A DNA stretch of 64,000 nt from Sepiola atlantica. Its lineage: Eukaryota > Mollusca > Cephalopoda > Sepiida > Sepiolidae. Location: positions 89,084,943 through 89,148,942 of the forward strand of contig OY744517.1 in the NCBI GenBank assembly GCA_963556195.1. Reading direction: 5' to 3'. The notes below the pieces were generated by a model that saw only the letters and a list, made by a program, of their open reading frames with translations, did not search any database and had not been told where the DNA came from. A program made the translations under genes and the position numbers. Shown here piece after piece: positions 45,177 to 57,049 of the stretch (the first letter of the stretch is position 1; each line of letters starts with the position of its first letter).

Positions 45177-45639
45177 TAGTAGAGTAGACTGAAGTCTGAA
45201 TAGAGTAGGTTGAGGGTATTTTGGACAAAAGGTATTCCTATCGACCCCACAAAGATTTGTCAAAATTGTATGACCATCATCCCCAAAACAATTAGGGCTT
45301 CATGAAGAATTTCATTCATATTGTAAACACGAGACAAAAACTTCGCATTTATTCATGAAATAGATAAATATTAATATTTTAGTGATTTCGATATAAATTT
45401 ATTTATCTTTTACATAAGAAATAAATGAATAGAAAAAGAATCCAATTCGATTAGGCGACGATGCTGGGTTCTTTAAAAAATATATTAAAAATAAAATTTG
45501 GCTTTGGCGTGGTAAGAGAGAGCATAGAATGAGGGTGGCACTCATCTATGTATTAGTATATATTTTTTTATACTATAAAGTAAATAAGTTTCATTTAAAT
45601 GACCTTGACCTTCTTTGAAAATGAATGAATTTATTCTTT

Positions 45640-45955
45640 TTTTTAATTAAATAACTTTAATTAATTACTGTTAATATCGCCTAAACTATTGCATATATAT
45701 GAGAGAAATAGGACAATATAAATTGAAATCAATAACACCTAGCATTAAGTTATTATAGACTGTTTACAAAATTGATTTACAAATTCGGATTTCTAATTTC
45801 CGTTTAAGAGCGTTTCGTCAGTATTATATATATCGTATTTAATTATATTATGTTGTATTATTAATTTAAATAACAGTAACCTGTTTTGATGGTAATAAAA
45901 AAGTGATAAATGAAAACACTTTTGCATTTATTCATTTTGATATATATGATGTGTG
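45640..45955 (+). repeat. Dispersed AT-rich repeat R2, copy 3
   Basis: AATAACTTTAATTAATTACT, GTTAATATCGCCTAAACTAT, TAACAGTAACCTGTTTTGAT, AAGTGATAAATGAAAACACT and TTGCATTTATTCATTTTGAT match the other R2 copies. Confidence 0.7.
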
Positions 45956-46560
45956 TATAAATGAATTGCAATCAACAATAAACATTTGCAAAACAAAAAT
46001 CCATTTTCGAGACATTCAAAGTTCAATGTATTTCAATGATGCTTTATCTTAACTGAAACTAATTAGCAATATCTATCTAAAGTTTAAATTTTTAAAAAAT
46101 TGTGGAAGAGGAGGAGGAGGAGGAGAAGGATGATGATGATGATGATGATAATAATAATAATAATGATAATTGCAGGAACAATTGCATAGTATCTCGCGTG
46201 TTGTCATCGTCTTTAATCAAATTACGGGACACGGGTCTTCTTTTGGATAGATGAAGAACAGCATAAATACAACCCCTACTTAATATCTTAGCGTATATAT
46301 ATGGTTTAGTAAAACTACATATGAGAGATATAATTCTGTTTAACTACTTTCTGACTATTAGATCTAGGAACATGAAATTCTGGTAGCACAATAACCTTCC
46401 TATCCAGATTCTCATAAAGCAAGGGGTCACCTTTTAAGTTTCTTAGGAAGAAAGTCCCCTAAATAACATGAAACATCCCACTGAATGGTTATTTTACCTT
46501 CTCATATCAAGGAAATTTAAAATTTAAATTGCATAAGAACACAAATTCATACAATCCTGA

Positions 46561-46846
46561 TTATGCATCAGTTGTGGTTCTTAAGGATGTGTTTAATGTT
46601 GGATTCTCCTTTTTAAATAGGTTTGTCTCAAGAAAACCAGTTCTGCAACTATTCTTATATCCAAATTCTATTGAAAATCTGTAGAAATATTGTTCCGGGT
46701 CAGCTCTGATTTCCTCCTTTCCTGGCTGGGTAGATGGAAGGATAAATTCACCAATAAACTCATCCTTTTGAGATAATTCAATGTTCAAAATGATTATTGA
46801 CTTGCCATAAAATTTCAGAATTATCTCTGAGACCATCTGATTTAAT
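46561..46846 (-). CDS. Possible terminal coding exon, family unknown
   Basis: Minus-strand frame of 91 codons from ATG 46836 (MVSEIILKFYGKSIIILNIE...) to a stop at 46561, preceded by a good splice acceptor (GTTTTCTTTTTTAG, AG at 46847-46848) and three more open codons. The protein is mixed in composition, with Q-K-D-E-F-I-G-E-F and E-Q-Y-F-Y-R-F-S-I-E-F-G-Y-K segments that look like real beta-strand text rather than low complexity. No family recognised. It could also be part of a decayed transposon or chance. Confidence 0.35.
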
Positions 46847-47344
46847 CTAAAAAAGAAAACATTCTTTTTTTACATGTATAATCTATGAGATAAGTAAAAA
46901 GAAAACATCACTTACATTTCTTACTAATTCAGTGCAGATTTAATATATGTGTATGGTTGTTTGAACACAGAAGGCTAATTTGGTGTTTTGCCAAAGACTA
47001 ATTGGTTAGGGTTGTACCCATGTGCATTATTTAGGGCATCCTAAACACTAACACATCATCTTGGTGCTTTACTTTTTTAGCTTCCCGACAAATAATAATA
47101 CCAGGTCCCATCCATCGTGTAAGTTAATTTCACTTATTTTGAACATTATTACCATTATTACAGTTTTAGAAAGTGGAATGTCTGATTTGATACCTTACAG
47201 CGCCACTTATTTTATTTCAGATGATTCACTTATATATAACTAGAATAATACCCGTTTTGCACCATTTTTATGTTCCTTTACAAATATTAAAATCAAGATA
47301 TAATGCTACTAAACCTAATGTCTAGAATTCTTGTATAAACTTTG

Positions 47345-47692
47345 ATAAAATTCCATTATATAATATTGATTCTATAAAATGTCTTAAATTTAAAGCTCGA
47401 AGAAATTTAAATTCAGAGAATGTTGCTTAATAGGTGTTTAGTGATTATGGATCAAATTTAATGCAAATCTGAAATATTTGAATATATGTCCATATTATTT
47501 CTTTTACAAAACCATTATATAATATTGATTCTAGAAAATGTCTAAAATTTAAAGCTCAAACGGTCTTAAGAAGAAATTTAAATTCAGAGAATGTTATTTA
47601 ATTGGTGTTTAATGATCATGGATCAAATTTAATGCAAGTCTGAAATATTTGAATATGTGTCCATATTATGTCTTTTACAAAACCCTTAAAAA
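47345..47692. repeat. Tandem duplication, two units of about 160-175 bp
   Basis: CCATTATATAATATTGATTC (47353 and 47512), AAATTTAAATTCAGAGAATG and GGATCAAATTTAATGCAA occur twice in order. The second unit has an extra ACGGTCTTAAG. Upstream lies an ACTAG start motif at 47238. Confidence 0.85.
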
Positions 47693-48273
47693 GAATCAAA
47701 AAAAAACTTTATTTATTGATGTCTAATACCTATTGATAAAACCTCACAACAATCGGAGGTATCTTCAGTTTAGTGAACGGCTTACACTGCCTCAGATTAA
47801 AACTAAATTAAATTAAATATTGCACACATTACCCACCTTTCCGCCTAGCTTCTGTATTCCAAAAGTCATAATGATCAGTTAATTAGTTTATACATAGAGA
47901 TATCTAAACATATACACATACCTAACTTTATATGGAAATATAAGCTTTTCTGGTTTTGTCCATTATGTTCATGTATTAAGAAAAAATTGAAACTCTTCCC
48001 AGCATTGATTAGTGAACATTTGATTGGTGGTTTTATCGGTTTTTCTTTTTAATCATCTATTGCTGAAACGCAATACCTATTATAAACGATTCATTGCATA
48101 CACTTCATTGAACATAAGTGGTATTTGACTTATAGCTTGGGTAATTTTGGGGTTTGTACCTTTCCAAAAAATATTAATGATAGATACAATATTATTTGAA
48201 CTCTGTGCAGCTGATTTCACAGAACCCATTGTACCAATCAGATGTCTTATTGAATTATATTTAGCTGTATTAG

Positions 48274-48276
<3 letters not shown>

Positions 48277-48311
<35 letters not shown>
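48277..48311. repeat. (TA)n microsatellite
   Basis: Abuts the left end of the 48311-48686 inverted repeat; a matching run lies at 48792-48821 beyond the right end. Confidence 0.95.
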
Positions 48312-48314
<3 letters not shown>

Positions 48315-48390
48315 GGTGAAAGATGAGAATAAAAAATTGTAAAGATACAATATTTATTAAAACATCAAAAGTTCAGAGCAAGGAGCCTCA

Positions 48391-48440
48391 TATCCTTAAT
48401 CCATGGATTTTCAAAGATAAACTCTTCTCATCAGAGGATA
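48391..48440 (-). ncRNA. Type-I hammerhead-ribozyme-like motif (copy 6)
   Basis: Minus strand: stem I TATCCT (48435-48440), core CTGATGA (48428-48434), stem II (AAGA paired with TCTT, G-T at the base), GAA (48410-48412), palindromic stem III AATCCATGGATT (48398-48409), cleavage base A (48397), stem I partner AGGATA (48391-48396). Identical to copy 7 in the opposite arm. Confidence 0.75.
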
Positions 48441-48556
48441 GGGAAAAGTAAGACTCTTTACTTTTGTTCTTTATTTCTATTTTGTTCTACTTTATATAAA
48501 ATGTTCAAAGTTAAATGATCCCGATAATATTTACAACTACATTATCGGCTTTTCCC

Positions 48557-48606
48557 TATCCTCTGATGAGAAGAGTTTATCTTTGAAAATCCATGGATTA
48601 AGGATA
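48557..48606 (+). ncRNA. Type-I hammerhead-ribozyme-like motif (copy 7)
   Basis: Stem I TATCCT 48557-48562; core CTGATGA 48563-48569; stem II 48570-48584 (GAAGA paired with TCTTT, loop GTTTA); GAA 48585-48587; stem III AATCCATGGATT 48588-48599, closing as AATC/GATT with a CATG loop; cleavage base A48600; stem I partner AGGATA 48601-48606, six perfect pairs. This is the cleanest copy in the window. Confidence 0.78.
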
Positions 48607-48788
48607 TGAGGCTCCTTGCTCTTAACTTTTGATGTTTTAATAAATATTGTATCTTTACAATTTTTTATTCTCATCTCTCACCTCTAAATTTTATTGCTCT
48701 ATTCAATATATTGAGCTTTATATTATCACGCTAGATTATTATTATTAAACGATAATTCAATTATCGTTATTTAATTCAACATTTAAAT

Positions 48789-48823
<35 letters not shown>

Positions 48824-48829
48824 CGGTAA

Positions 48830-49840
48830 ATTATAAAATTATGGCATAATTAAAATTTTAAACATTATATTCAAGCTCCAAAAATAAACACTTAACAATG
48901 TTTATCCATGTGTACACACGTTTCAGAAAAAAATCATTCTATTATCATTATTATATCAGCATATAGCTTAAAAATTGATAGGATTTTCTTGATCAGCTTG
49001 TAGACCTTATCAATTCCAATTCAAATAATATCCATTGGATATATCCGCAACCAGTTTTGCCTGTCTTTATTATTGGGGGGAAACAAGTTTTATTTTGTCC
49101 CTCTATCTTTACAATGATTCGTTCTCGAAATACTGTACGGGATTTAGCCCCATGTCCTTAAAATTGTAATGAAGTAGACCTATACATCTATAACCGCACC
49201 TTCAAAATATAAGGAGTCTAACATAAAGTTGGTAAATTAAATCTGACAATTTCTGTTATGAATTATCTCAGATAGTTGAACCTAAAAAATAATTTTATTT
49301 TGAATCACCATATGTAGGCAGTGTATCTGCTTAAATTTTGATACTACCAAAGCCCTATCAGTGTCCTCACGGGGAAGTGGCACAGATGATGATCTATTAT
49401 CTAGTGTACCACGATTTCTGAAAAAAAAAAGCAAATAATAATTGCTAAAAGAAAGTGATGATCAAATAAACAAATTAAATACGATAAACAGTGATTGTAA
49501 AGAGAACATTTTTATTGAGAGAAAGAAATATTCTTGCTGCTGGTTCTGTTTTAATTTGAGTTCTGTGAATTGTTTTTAAGATGTTAAGACTTGGTGATAA
49601 TTGTTATTCGAGTCATATTTAAAATTGAATAAAGCGGTTATTGTCTAGATAAGTGGCTTATCTGAGTAATATTGTTTATCTTTAGTTTGTGGTGTGTCTT
49701 GGTTTCCGGTTTAGGGTCTGGTATTTTAGACGTGGGTCGTGTCTTTAAGGATTACCAAGCACCACACTAAACAATTAATTTTGTGTAGGTAAATTTGAGA
49801 CCGATTCGATAACAACATATATGATTGGCAAGGATCACCA
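48830..49840. other. No gene seen
   Basis: AT-rich DNA without supported features. Confidence 0.4.
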
Positions 49841-49889
49841 GTTAGCGAGTGCTAACTTTTAACAATATGATATTGTTAATAAAAAAAAA

Positions 49890-50060
49890 CTGTAAAATAA
49901 AAATAAAACTTCCTTATCAAGTTCTGACTCGATCAGCTAAACATTTTCAGATCGATATGAGCAATGGTACTCATACCTATGTATCAATAGATAGGTTAAA
50001 ACGTTATATAGAACCAACTAACAATAACGACAAAACTAGAACTACTAAGAAAGCACAGAC
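49890..50060 (+). pseudogene. Ty3/gypsy-type integrase C-terminal fragment
   Basis: The frame gives LPYQVLTRSAKHFQIDMSNG, THTYVSIDRLKRYIEP. PY.VL.R..K.F.ID...G....VSIDRLKP is the conserved tail of integrases of Ty3/gypsy LTR retrotransposons, after the catalytic core. No protease, RT, RNase H or integrase core is found nearby, so only a scrap remains. Confidence 0.75.
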
Positions 50061-50998
50061 AGATGCGTGCACAACTAACAAGGAAAATATTTTTTTAAAT
50101 ATCGCTGACAAAGTCGACAAAAATATTACTAGTAAAACATGAGTCTAGATCTGGAAGAAAAGTTACCTGAAAGAAAAATAACGATTTTAAAAAAAAAAAT
50201 TAATAACTATTTAAAAGTACAACAAATAATATGCATAATACTTAACTTTAGCCTATAAACTTTAATTCTAGAAAGAAATTACTTTCTGTCTACCAATTTC
50301 AAAACATAAAAATCATATTTGACTTTCCCACAGACAGTAAATATTGTATAAGATATATTTTTGTTTTCAGTGTTATAGATACAAATGGTAGTGGCACTCA
50401 TTGTTTTTTTTGTAGTCGGAGAGAAATTCGAAAGTGAATTTGAATCCTTTAGTGTAAATTCCGACTCGAATTAAAGTCTACAGACCAAAGTCGAGCATTA
50501 TGGTTCATTTGTGCTCTTGAACACAAAATAAAACGTATTTCTCGAAAGTGAAAAGAATCAATAAAACCTTCCAAAACAGAGACCATGTATTGGTTCTGTT
50601 TCTCAATACAACTGCTATCAAATGAATTCTGTTCATGGAAAGGAATGCAGCCTTTGCATAAAAACGGATACCATTGATGAATAGGATATGATCACTTGTG
50701 GCATTCATGATAGAAATAATAGACTGAATTTGAATGTCTCGCTGCCAAGGAAACTCCAAACCAGAAAAGAGTGGTAGTCGTAGCATTCCCTGAAGAAGTC
50801 TATGCTGGTCTTCAATAATTAGCTGAAACTATCAAATTATATCATTAAATATTTCGATTAATGATGCTAATCAAATAATGTATCCCGAAGTATAATTAAA
50901 TTTGGTTGTTAATCTAGTGTCACGGTTCAACTTCAAGGGATATGGAAACATTGAAGAGATACTTCTAAGCATGTAATCTTTATTTTCCTTTATATATT

Positions 50999-51040
50999 AC
51001 TAGCATGGTTACCCGGCGTTACCCGGGAGGCATGGACAAT
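50999..51040 (+). repeat. ACTAG/CCCGG start motif of a dispersed element
   Basis: ACTAGCATGGTTACCCGGCG, TTACCCGGGAGGCATGGAC. Shares the ACTAG...CCCGGCGTT.CCCGGGA pattern with 42235, 61917 and, weaker, 51634 and 47238. Confidence 0.55.
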
Positions 51041-51633
51041 ACAATAGAAGAGTTAGTGTGTGTAACATCTTTCTTTTAAAACTTTTTTCTCTTTTTTCAT
51101 CCCCTTATCTATCTCCTCGCCTTCTCTCTAGTATTCTCTTCCCCTCTCTGTCTTATATATATATATAACTCCCATCTTACTATATACATACCACTCACTT
51201 CTCTCTATATATCTATCACCTCTCTCTATAACCCCCCTTTCTCTTTATCACCCCCTCTCTATATCACAAGTTCTATTTCACACCAAAGGTCGATAGAAAA
51301 AATCTCTCTGGATGTCACCTCCCTGATGAATTTCGTTCCTGTTGACCCCCAAAAGAATGAATATTAAAAAAAGAAATGTGTTCATATTTTGTCCGAGGCA
51401 ATGCTGAAACACATTTTTGTTTTGTAGGCGTGTCTTGTGTAGTTTCTAATTTTTTTTTAGACACACACACACACGAACATAAACAACTGCCTTTTGATAT
51501 AATAGATAATGGCAGGTTGGTGTCTGTAATCCAAGCTAACTGGTTTGAAAGATATTAAATCATATTCTCAAAGATCTATTTTACCTGTTTTAGATTAAAA
51601 ATAAGAATTAAGAATTGGCTTATTATATTAATA

Positions 51634-51670
51634 ACTAGATGTATTTACCCGACGTTGCCTGGATAGAGAT
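51634..51670 (+). repeat. ACTAG start motif, diverged
   Basis: ACTAGATGTATTTACCCGAC, GTTGCCTGGATAGAG: a mutated version of the motif at 50999. Confidence 0.45.
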
Positions 51671-52780
51671 ATAATGGAGGGAGGGGGCTTAGAAAAAATA
51701 ATTTAAATACAGGCACCTTTTAAAATAAATGTTAATTAAGAGTTTTTAATTTGTTTTAGTGTTCCCTTATGTTACTTTTGATTTCAATAAATATCGGATT
51801 AATAGCAAAAAAAAAAATTCACTGTGTATTTATCAAAGTTACATATAGGCGAGAAACACAGACACACAAGATCAACGTCGCTTCACTTAGATAATCTAAC
51901 AAGAACCGGTGTGTGTCAATGTATTTATGTCATATATGAGGTAAAAATATGCTATTACTACTCACCATAGAAGATAAACTGGAGAAATGCCAATTTCGTT
52001 TGTTTTTATGACAAAAAGATGCAATTTTGGTGACAATTTTCGTATGGATCAATTAATAAAAAACGTCTAAATTCTGCTGATTAGCAGACGACATTTATCC
52101 ATCGTCTCAAACAAAGAATTTATCATAACGATTATGTGCTTGTTTTCGGTTTAAAGTTTTAGTTTTAATCGTAAAATACATTTTCTAAATGCATCACTGG
52201 TGGTCTTCAGTGATGCATTGTCCTCAGTGCCGATTTCGGGTTCTGCATCATATCAGCTTAAACAGCAACCTCGACTTGACTCCAAACATGTCAGGCCACC
52301 CTCTTTGAAAGTGTTTAGCTATGCACATCGACATTGCAAAAAACTTTTGTTTTGAAGTGGCAAGCTTCGACTATTGTTATGGAGACACATCTGTCTGGAC
52401 CAATGAGAATAGTTCTTACTCCTCCCCCTTTGGCTTTTATATAATGCGTTTCCTCACTTTCCCTGTTTTGACAGCGTTGTCTTCCCCTGGATTCATATTT
52501 GGGTGAGTTGGTATTTTCAATAGAACTACCTAATTCGTCCAATTATGACTCAGGCCAATCAAACGACTAATCTTATTTTTATATACTCTAACTAAAAAAG
52601 AACAAGTTCTTTCTTACATTATAGTAGTAAATTAAATTTTTAATTATTTGAAACCAGAGTAAAGCTTCGAGAGGAGCCTACTGATTCCAAATAAGCTATT
52701 TGCTTTGTTCAGAGATCAACCAAGTATCACTGATGCATAGACAAATAGACATACATTCAAACATCTTATATATGTGTGTG
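51671..52780. other. No gene seen
   Basis: Includes a short inverted pair (CTAAATGCATCACTGGTGG with TCAGTGATGCATTGT, 52186-52220). Otherwise unassigned. Confidence 0.4.
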
Positions 52781-52784
52781 TGTG

Positions 52785-53399
52785 TGATTTTTTGAAGGCT
52801 TAGCAAAGCATTCCGTTCAGGAGCCCAATCAACACCACAAAATACTTTTTCATTCAAAGATTATTTATTTATCATTTTTCAAATTAAAGAATTTTTTACC
52901 TACACGTGTTTCACTAACAAGCAGGTCCTTGCTTGGCAGATCATCAGGGAAATTAAGTACCTGGAATAAGAATTACAACAACCGGCAATACACAATGGGG
53001 TGTTGCTTTAATTGAGGTCACTTAAGAAGGGAAGAAAAAAATAAAAAGATAAAAAGGAAAAAAATAGAGAATGTCTTAGAAAAATATCTCGCAAGATTTT
53101 CACAAAATTGTTGCTACTAGGCTAAACAACAAAAAATTAGACCCAAACCAGCAAAAACAGCAAAAGAATTGGTCCCAAATGCACTCAAATGAAACAGTAA
53201 TAATGAGCGAGAATACACCTTCTTGAGACAACTATGAAAAGTATCCCCCCCCCCCCAAACAAAGACCAAACAGTCAAAACTCCGTTCCTAAGTTAAATTT
53301 GAAAAATGATAAATAAATAATCTTTGAATGAAAAAGTCTTTTGTGGTGTTGATTGGGCTTCTGAACGGAATGCTTTGGTAAGCCTTCAAAAAATCACAT
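52785..53399. mobile_element. Inverted-repeat element carrying a hammerhead-like motif
   Basis: Arms 52785-52887 and 53294-53399 are inverted (TTTTTTGAAGGCTTAGCAAA against TTTGGTAAGCCTTCAAAAAA) with a 400-bp interior. A hammerhead-like motif (copy 8) sits just inside the left arm and a C-run lies at 53245-53256. No coding frame. Confidence 0.82.
52891..52957 (-). ncRNA. Type-I hammerhead-like motif with long stem II (copy 8)
   Basis: Minus strand: stem I AATTTCC, core CTGATGA (52941-52947), stem II 52913-52940 (CAAGCA paired with TGCTTG plus further pairs down to a T-T at the base, loop AGGACC), GAA (52910-52912), palindromic stem III ACACGTGT (52902-52909), cleavage base A (52901), stem I partner GGTAA. 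Stem II of about nine pairs is much longer than in the other copies. Confidence 0.6.
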
Positions 53400-55500
53400 A
53401 TAAATGCTCTGTACTCTGTAATCGAGTATCATCGAGCTTGTTTTTATTGGCCTATTCTCGGTCTTCGCTGAATAATCTTTTTTCTAAGTGAAAAATCCAA
53501 ATATATATATATATATATATGTATATATAATAAAAAGAAAAGCAACCCCAAACTTAATAACTAATAGGGATGTATTGGGTATCAGTATGAACTCTGAGCA
53601 AGTTTTGTCAAGCTATTACATCACTTCCACTAATACCTATCTCACCCTATCAACTCCCCCCAGCGTTGCATGAAATAGTAGGATAGATAGTACTTTCAAG
53701 CCTTGATAAAGGTAACTACTATAGGAGATAGAAACTTCCAAATAAATTTTAAAAACTAGGAAGTGCATTTTTATAGGCATCACTTGCCTGGTGTAGAGAG
53801 TGGGTTTTGTTTTCCGCATTGGATGATCCAAAAAATAACATTCATCTGCGTGATCATCTGATAATTTGATGCTCATGACTCGTTCTAGATTAAAAGTCTA
53901 TCATACATGTAAAAATAAGATGGATGAAATATGATCAAATGAACGTTTATGCTTAATAGTGAAATTTGCAAAGAAATAGGAATTTTTATAACAGCGAACC
54001 TAACAATTTATTTGAACAGAATAATCACTGAGGATATTGTATATATGACAAAAAAAAACAGGAAGTGTTTGTCTATATACAAATACAGCATGCAAAGGTT
54101 TGCGTCAGAAATCAATAAAGAGTGTTCGATACTTAATTTGTCTTGTATTTGCTATGACAGCTATCGGATGTTTCGAATAGTTTGAAGTGTCTTGCAGCAA
54201 TTAGCTTCAATTTGATTCTACTTCAGTTGAGAAATCACCTTAAAATTGGTCAAATTGTGTTGATTTAATTTAATGAAAGCTTTCATCGATTTTTTTTTTT
54301 AATGGGTTTATGTAAGGTGACTTTAGGATCTTTATTTTCCTCATCTTTTAACCATTTTCTCGGTGTTACTTCAGAACGTTTCAAATCGTTATCGTGGTGG
54401 CGAATCTAATCCTTCAGCAGTTGACGGTATTTTACAGATTTAAAGAAGTTTTTTCCCCAGTATTTTGCAAGATTAAGCACTGAGCATTGTTCATTTGCTA
54501 ACTGGAGGAAAGAATCTCTTCAACCATGCTTCACCAGGAACTTTGTATTGGTGGGGTTAGTGATGCCTTACATGCACAACGCACCAAGTGGTTTCATCTC
54601 TTGCATCAACTTCATAACACGACCGGAGATACCATGCACTAGGGAACGTGGTAGACAAAATAACACCTGACTTGAGGGTGTAAAAAGTGATATAACTGCA
54701 TGCAGCATGATTGATGTGAACTATTTGGATCGGGCTAAATGGAGAGCAAACGTGAGACGTTGCCAGGTGTTGCCCACCTCGGAGTCCAGCATCCTAAATG
54801 CCCAAACCGGATGCTGATGATAAATCTCACACTAGGTTGTCTGTAAAAGTGAAGCTGTAAGTAAACTATTGTTTATTGATTTGCAGTCCTTATATAAAAG
54901 GAGTTAATGTTGGGAACTGCATGAGTTAAACATTTGTTCGATTCAGACATCACATAAGAATTAGAGATACAACCTTTTTTACTAGTCAGTGTTAATGACA
55001 GATGAGTTAGTTCCCTTAAATTATTATACAGAAAGTCGAGACTATTAAAGGCAGAGATGCTGACTGACATTTTGAGTAATATTAAGGAGATTTATTCGTG
55101 GAGAACTCATTTTGCTTTTGCTATTTAATCTTTTCATCCGACATAGACAAACAATGACAAGTCGAGGTTACGGCAGGAATCAAACATATTTGCTACATGT
55201 AGGCTGCTATATTGGATCGCCATGCTAACCTCTAGTAATATATATTGGTAAACATGTCATATTTAATTTTCTTTTATATAACGTTCGGTAGAATTGAATC
55301 TTATAATTTTTATGTTTTAATAAAAAGGAGCAAAAATAACTTTCGTAAGAATATAATGACTTGTTTTAGATCAATAATTCTAAATTTAGAATTCTTTGGG
55401 GTAATACACCTATCCCATCACAATCAAAGAACAGGAGTTGAAATCTATAAGCAGCATGTAAATTGAAGTTTGATATAATTTTTTTGAAATAGGAAGGAAA
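53400..55500. other. No supported gene
   Basis: Contains (TA)n at 53503-53522; a possible tRNA-like remnant on the minus strand at 55165-55230 (TTAGCATGG and GTTTGATTCC); and DRAKWRANVRR near 54735, which resembles a LINE tail. None is firm. Confidence 0.35.
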
Positions 55501-55518
55501 TGCTACATAAAGCGATAA

Positions 55519-55815
55519 TTGCCGATAGTCAGAGACCATCCTACAGCTAAACAATGGCTTAAAAGCAGATTAAGCTCTCTCCCATGCACGCAATCATCTC
55601 AAGTCCTTAATCAGTGCCTGTCATCCAACATTAACAATCTCCCATTCTTATCAATTGCACAGCACATTCTTCAGGAGAAAGCTAAGGGTAAAACTGAGTT
55701 TTCTTTCAACCTGCTTAAGTGTAGGGTATCAGGAGATTATAGATGCCCACTGAGAGAAATTTGGTCCATGATTGGTAATTGGTGTTCTGGAACCCACAAA
55801 ACTGACAAACAATAA
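55519..55815 (+). CDS. Open frame of unknown nature
   Basis: 98 codons (MPIVRDHPTAKQWLKSRLSS...GNWCSGTHKTDKQ) with balanced composition and no low complexity. An AG precedes TCAGAGACC at about 55526, but no clear polypyrimidine tract. Family not recognised. It could be an exon, a transposon remnant or chance. Confidence 0.22.
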   Translation: MPIVRDHPTAKQWLKSRLSSLPCTQSSQVLNQCLSSNINNLPFLSIAQHILQEKAKGKTEFSFNLLKCRVSGDYRCPLREIWSMIGNWCSGTHKTDKQ

Positions 55816-56689
55816 AACTTCAGTTTGTGTAATTCACCTGGCAGAATGAGAACTAGTTTTAATAACGTCTTGAGTAGTGGTAATGGCATGACCATGTCTC
55901 CTTGTGAATGTTTTAGAGCTGAAAATGTACGGTCTACCAACGATGCAACAGTTCAAATTGCAATGAATAGCACTGACTGTAAGCAAGACAAGAAAACAAG
56001 GTATCAGATTTACAGTAGGATATAGAGTGCTATGTTGGACAGTGGGAAACTAGGGATTCAAACTTATTTGTGAACAATACTTAATGGGATTCAGCTGATC
56101 ATTGTTTCACTTCCGTTCTCCAACCGGAAGTGGCATAGTAAAGTTCTCGTGGAGCAGTTGGTTATTGGGTACCCGTCTAATATGGTTAATCATTCTCATC
56201 TGACAAGTAGCAATCATCGTATCTATGTTGATGATTAATGTACCTTGATAAATTGTCAAAAAAGGCAAAGGTTAAGAGTCATATTTATGAGTTGGAATCT
56301 GCAATTTTTGCAGGAGTCAATCGGATTCTTTTTTTTTTTTAAATCAATTTTCTGGTTAGAAATAAGCATTTTTTTGTTAGTTTTTTTTCTCCAGCCGACT
56401 ACTGATCTCCGAGGTGAGAAGTTGGAAATCGAGTCGGTTTTAAAAAAAAGAAATGACTTCGACTGTCACAAATATTTCTGATATTTAACATTATTTTTTT
56501 CTAGTCTTTAAGCGATTTTCCGAGTATCGGGGGTGGGGACACTTGATATAGTAGATATTAAAGTATAGTTAATCCCTAGCGCTTTCGATCTTCACGGTCA
56601 TCATTCTGAGGTTGTTGTTTATTAGAAATATTTAATTAATCGATTTAATCTCTTGTTTTGGCAGAAAAATCTTCGATTTAATATATTCT

Positions 56690-56890
56690 TCATTTATATA
56701 TGTATATTAGTTTTTATTTATTCATCTGGTTTAAGTTTTATATCATCAAGATGTTAGTTCTTATGCTAAATATGATTTCGTTTCGGTTGTTGGCATTGTA
56801 TTAAAAAAAACGAACTAACAAAAACGAAATCGTATTTAGCATACGAACTAACATCTTAAACCTATTCAACAATTAATTAATAATAAAAAC
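56690..56890. repeat. Imperfect inverted repeat
   Basis: AAGATGTTAGTTCTTATGCT, AAATATGATTTCGTTT (56748-56783) is inverted as AACGAAATCGTATTTAGCAT, ACGAACTAACATCTT (56822-56857). The outer TTTATTTATTC stretches are also complementary. Confidence 0.8.
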
Positions 56891-57049
56891 ATTAAACCAA
56901 ATATATAGATAAATAAATAAAAATTAATGGAAAATATATTAAACCACAGCTAAAACAAGAGACTAAACAATAAATTAAAAATTCCGAATAAACAACAACA
57001 AAATACCGTAAATATCGCAATCGCTCAAGATGGACCATTGTAGCGCAAA

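Larger units (their letters stand above)
48311..48686. mobile_element. Inverted pair of a hammerhead-bearing element
   Basis: 48311-48448 and 48549-48686 are 138-bp inverted arms, nearly identical (TAGAGGTGAAAGATGAG at the left end, CTCATCTCTCACCTCTA at the right). Each arm contains one complete hammerhead-like motif (copies 6 and 7), so the transcripts point away from the shared centre. The 100-bp spacer is AT-rich and unrelated. No coding content: a non-autonomous element. Confidence 0.85.
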
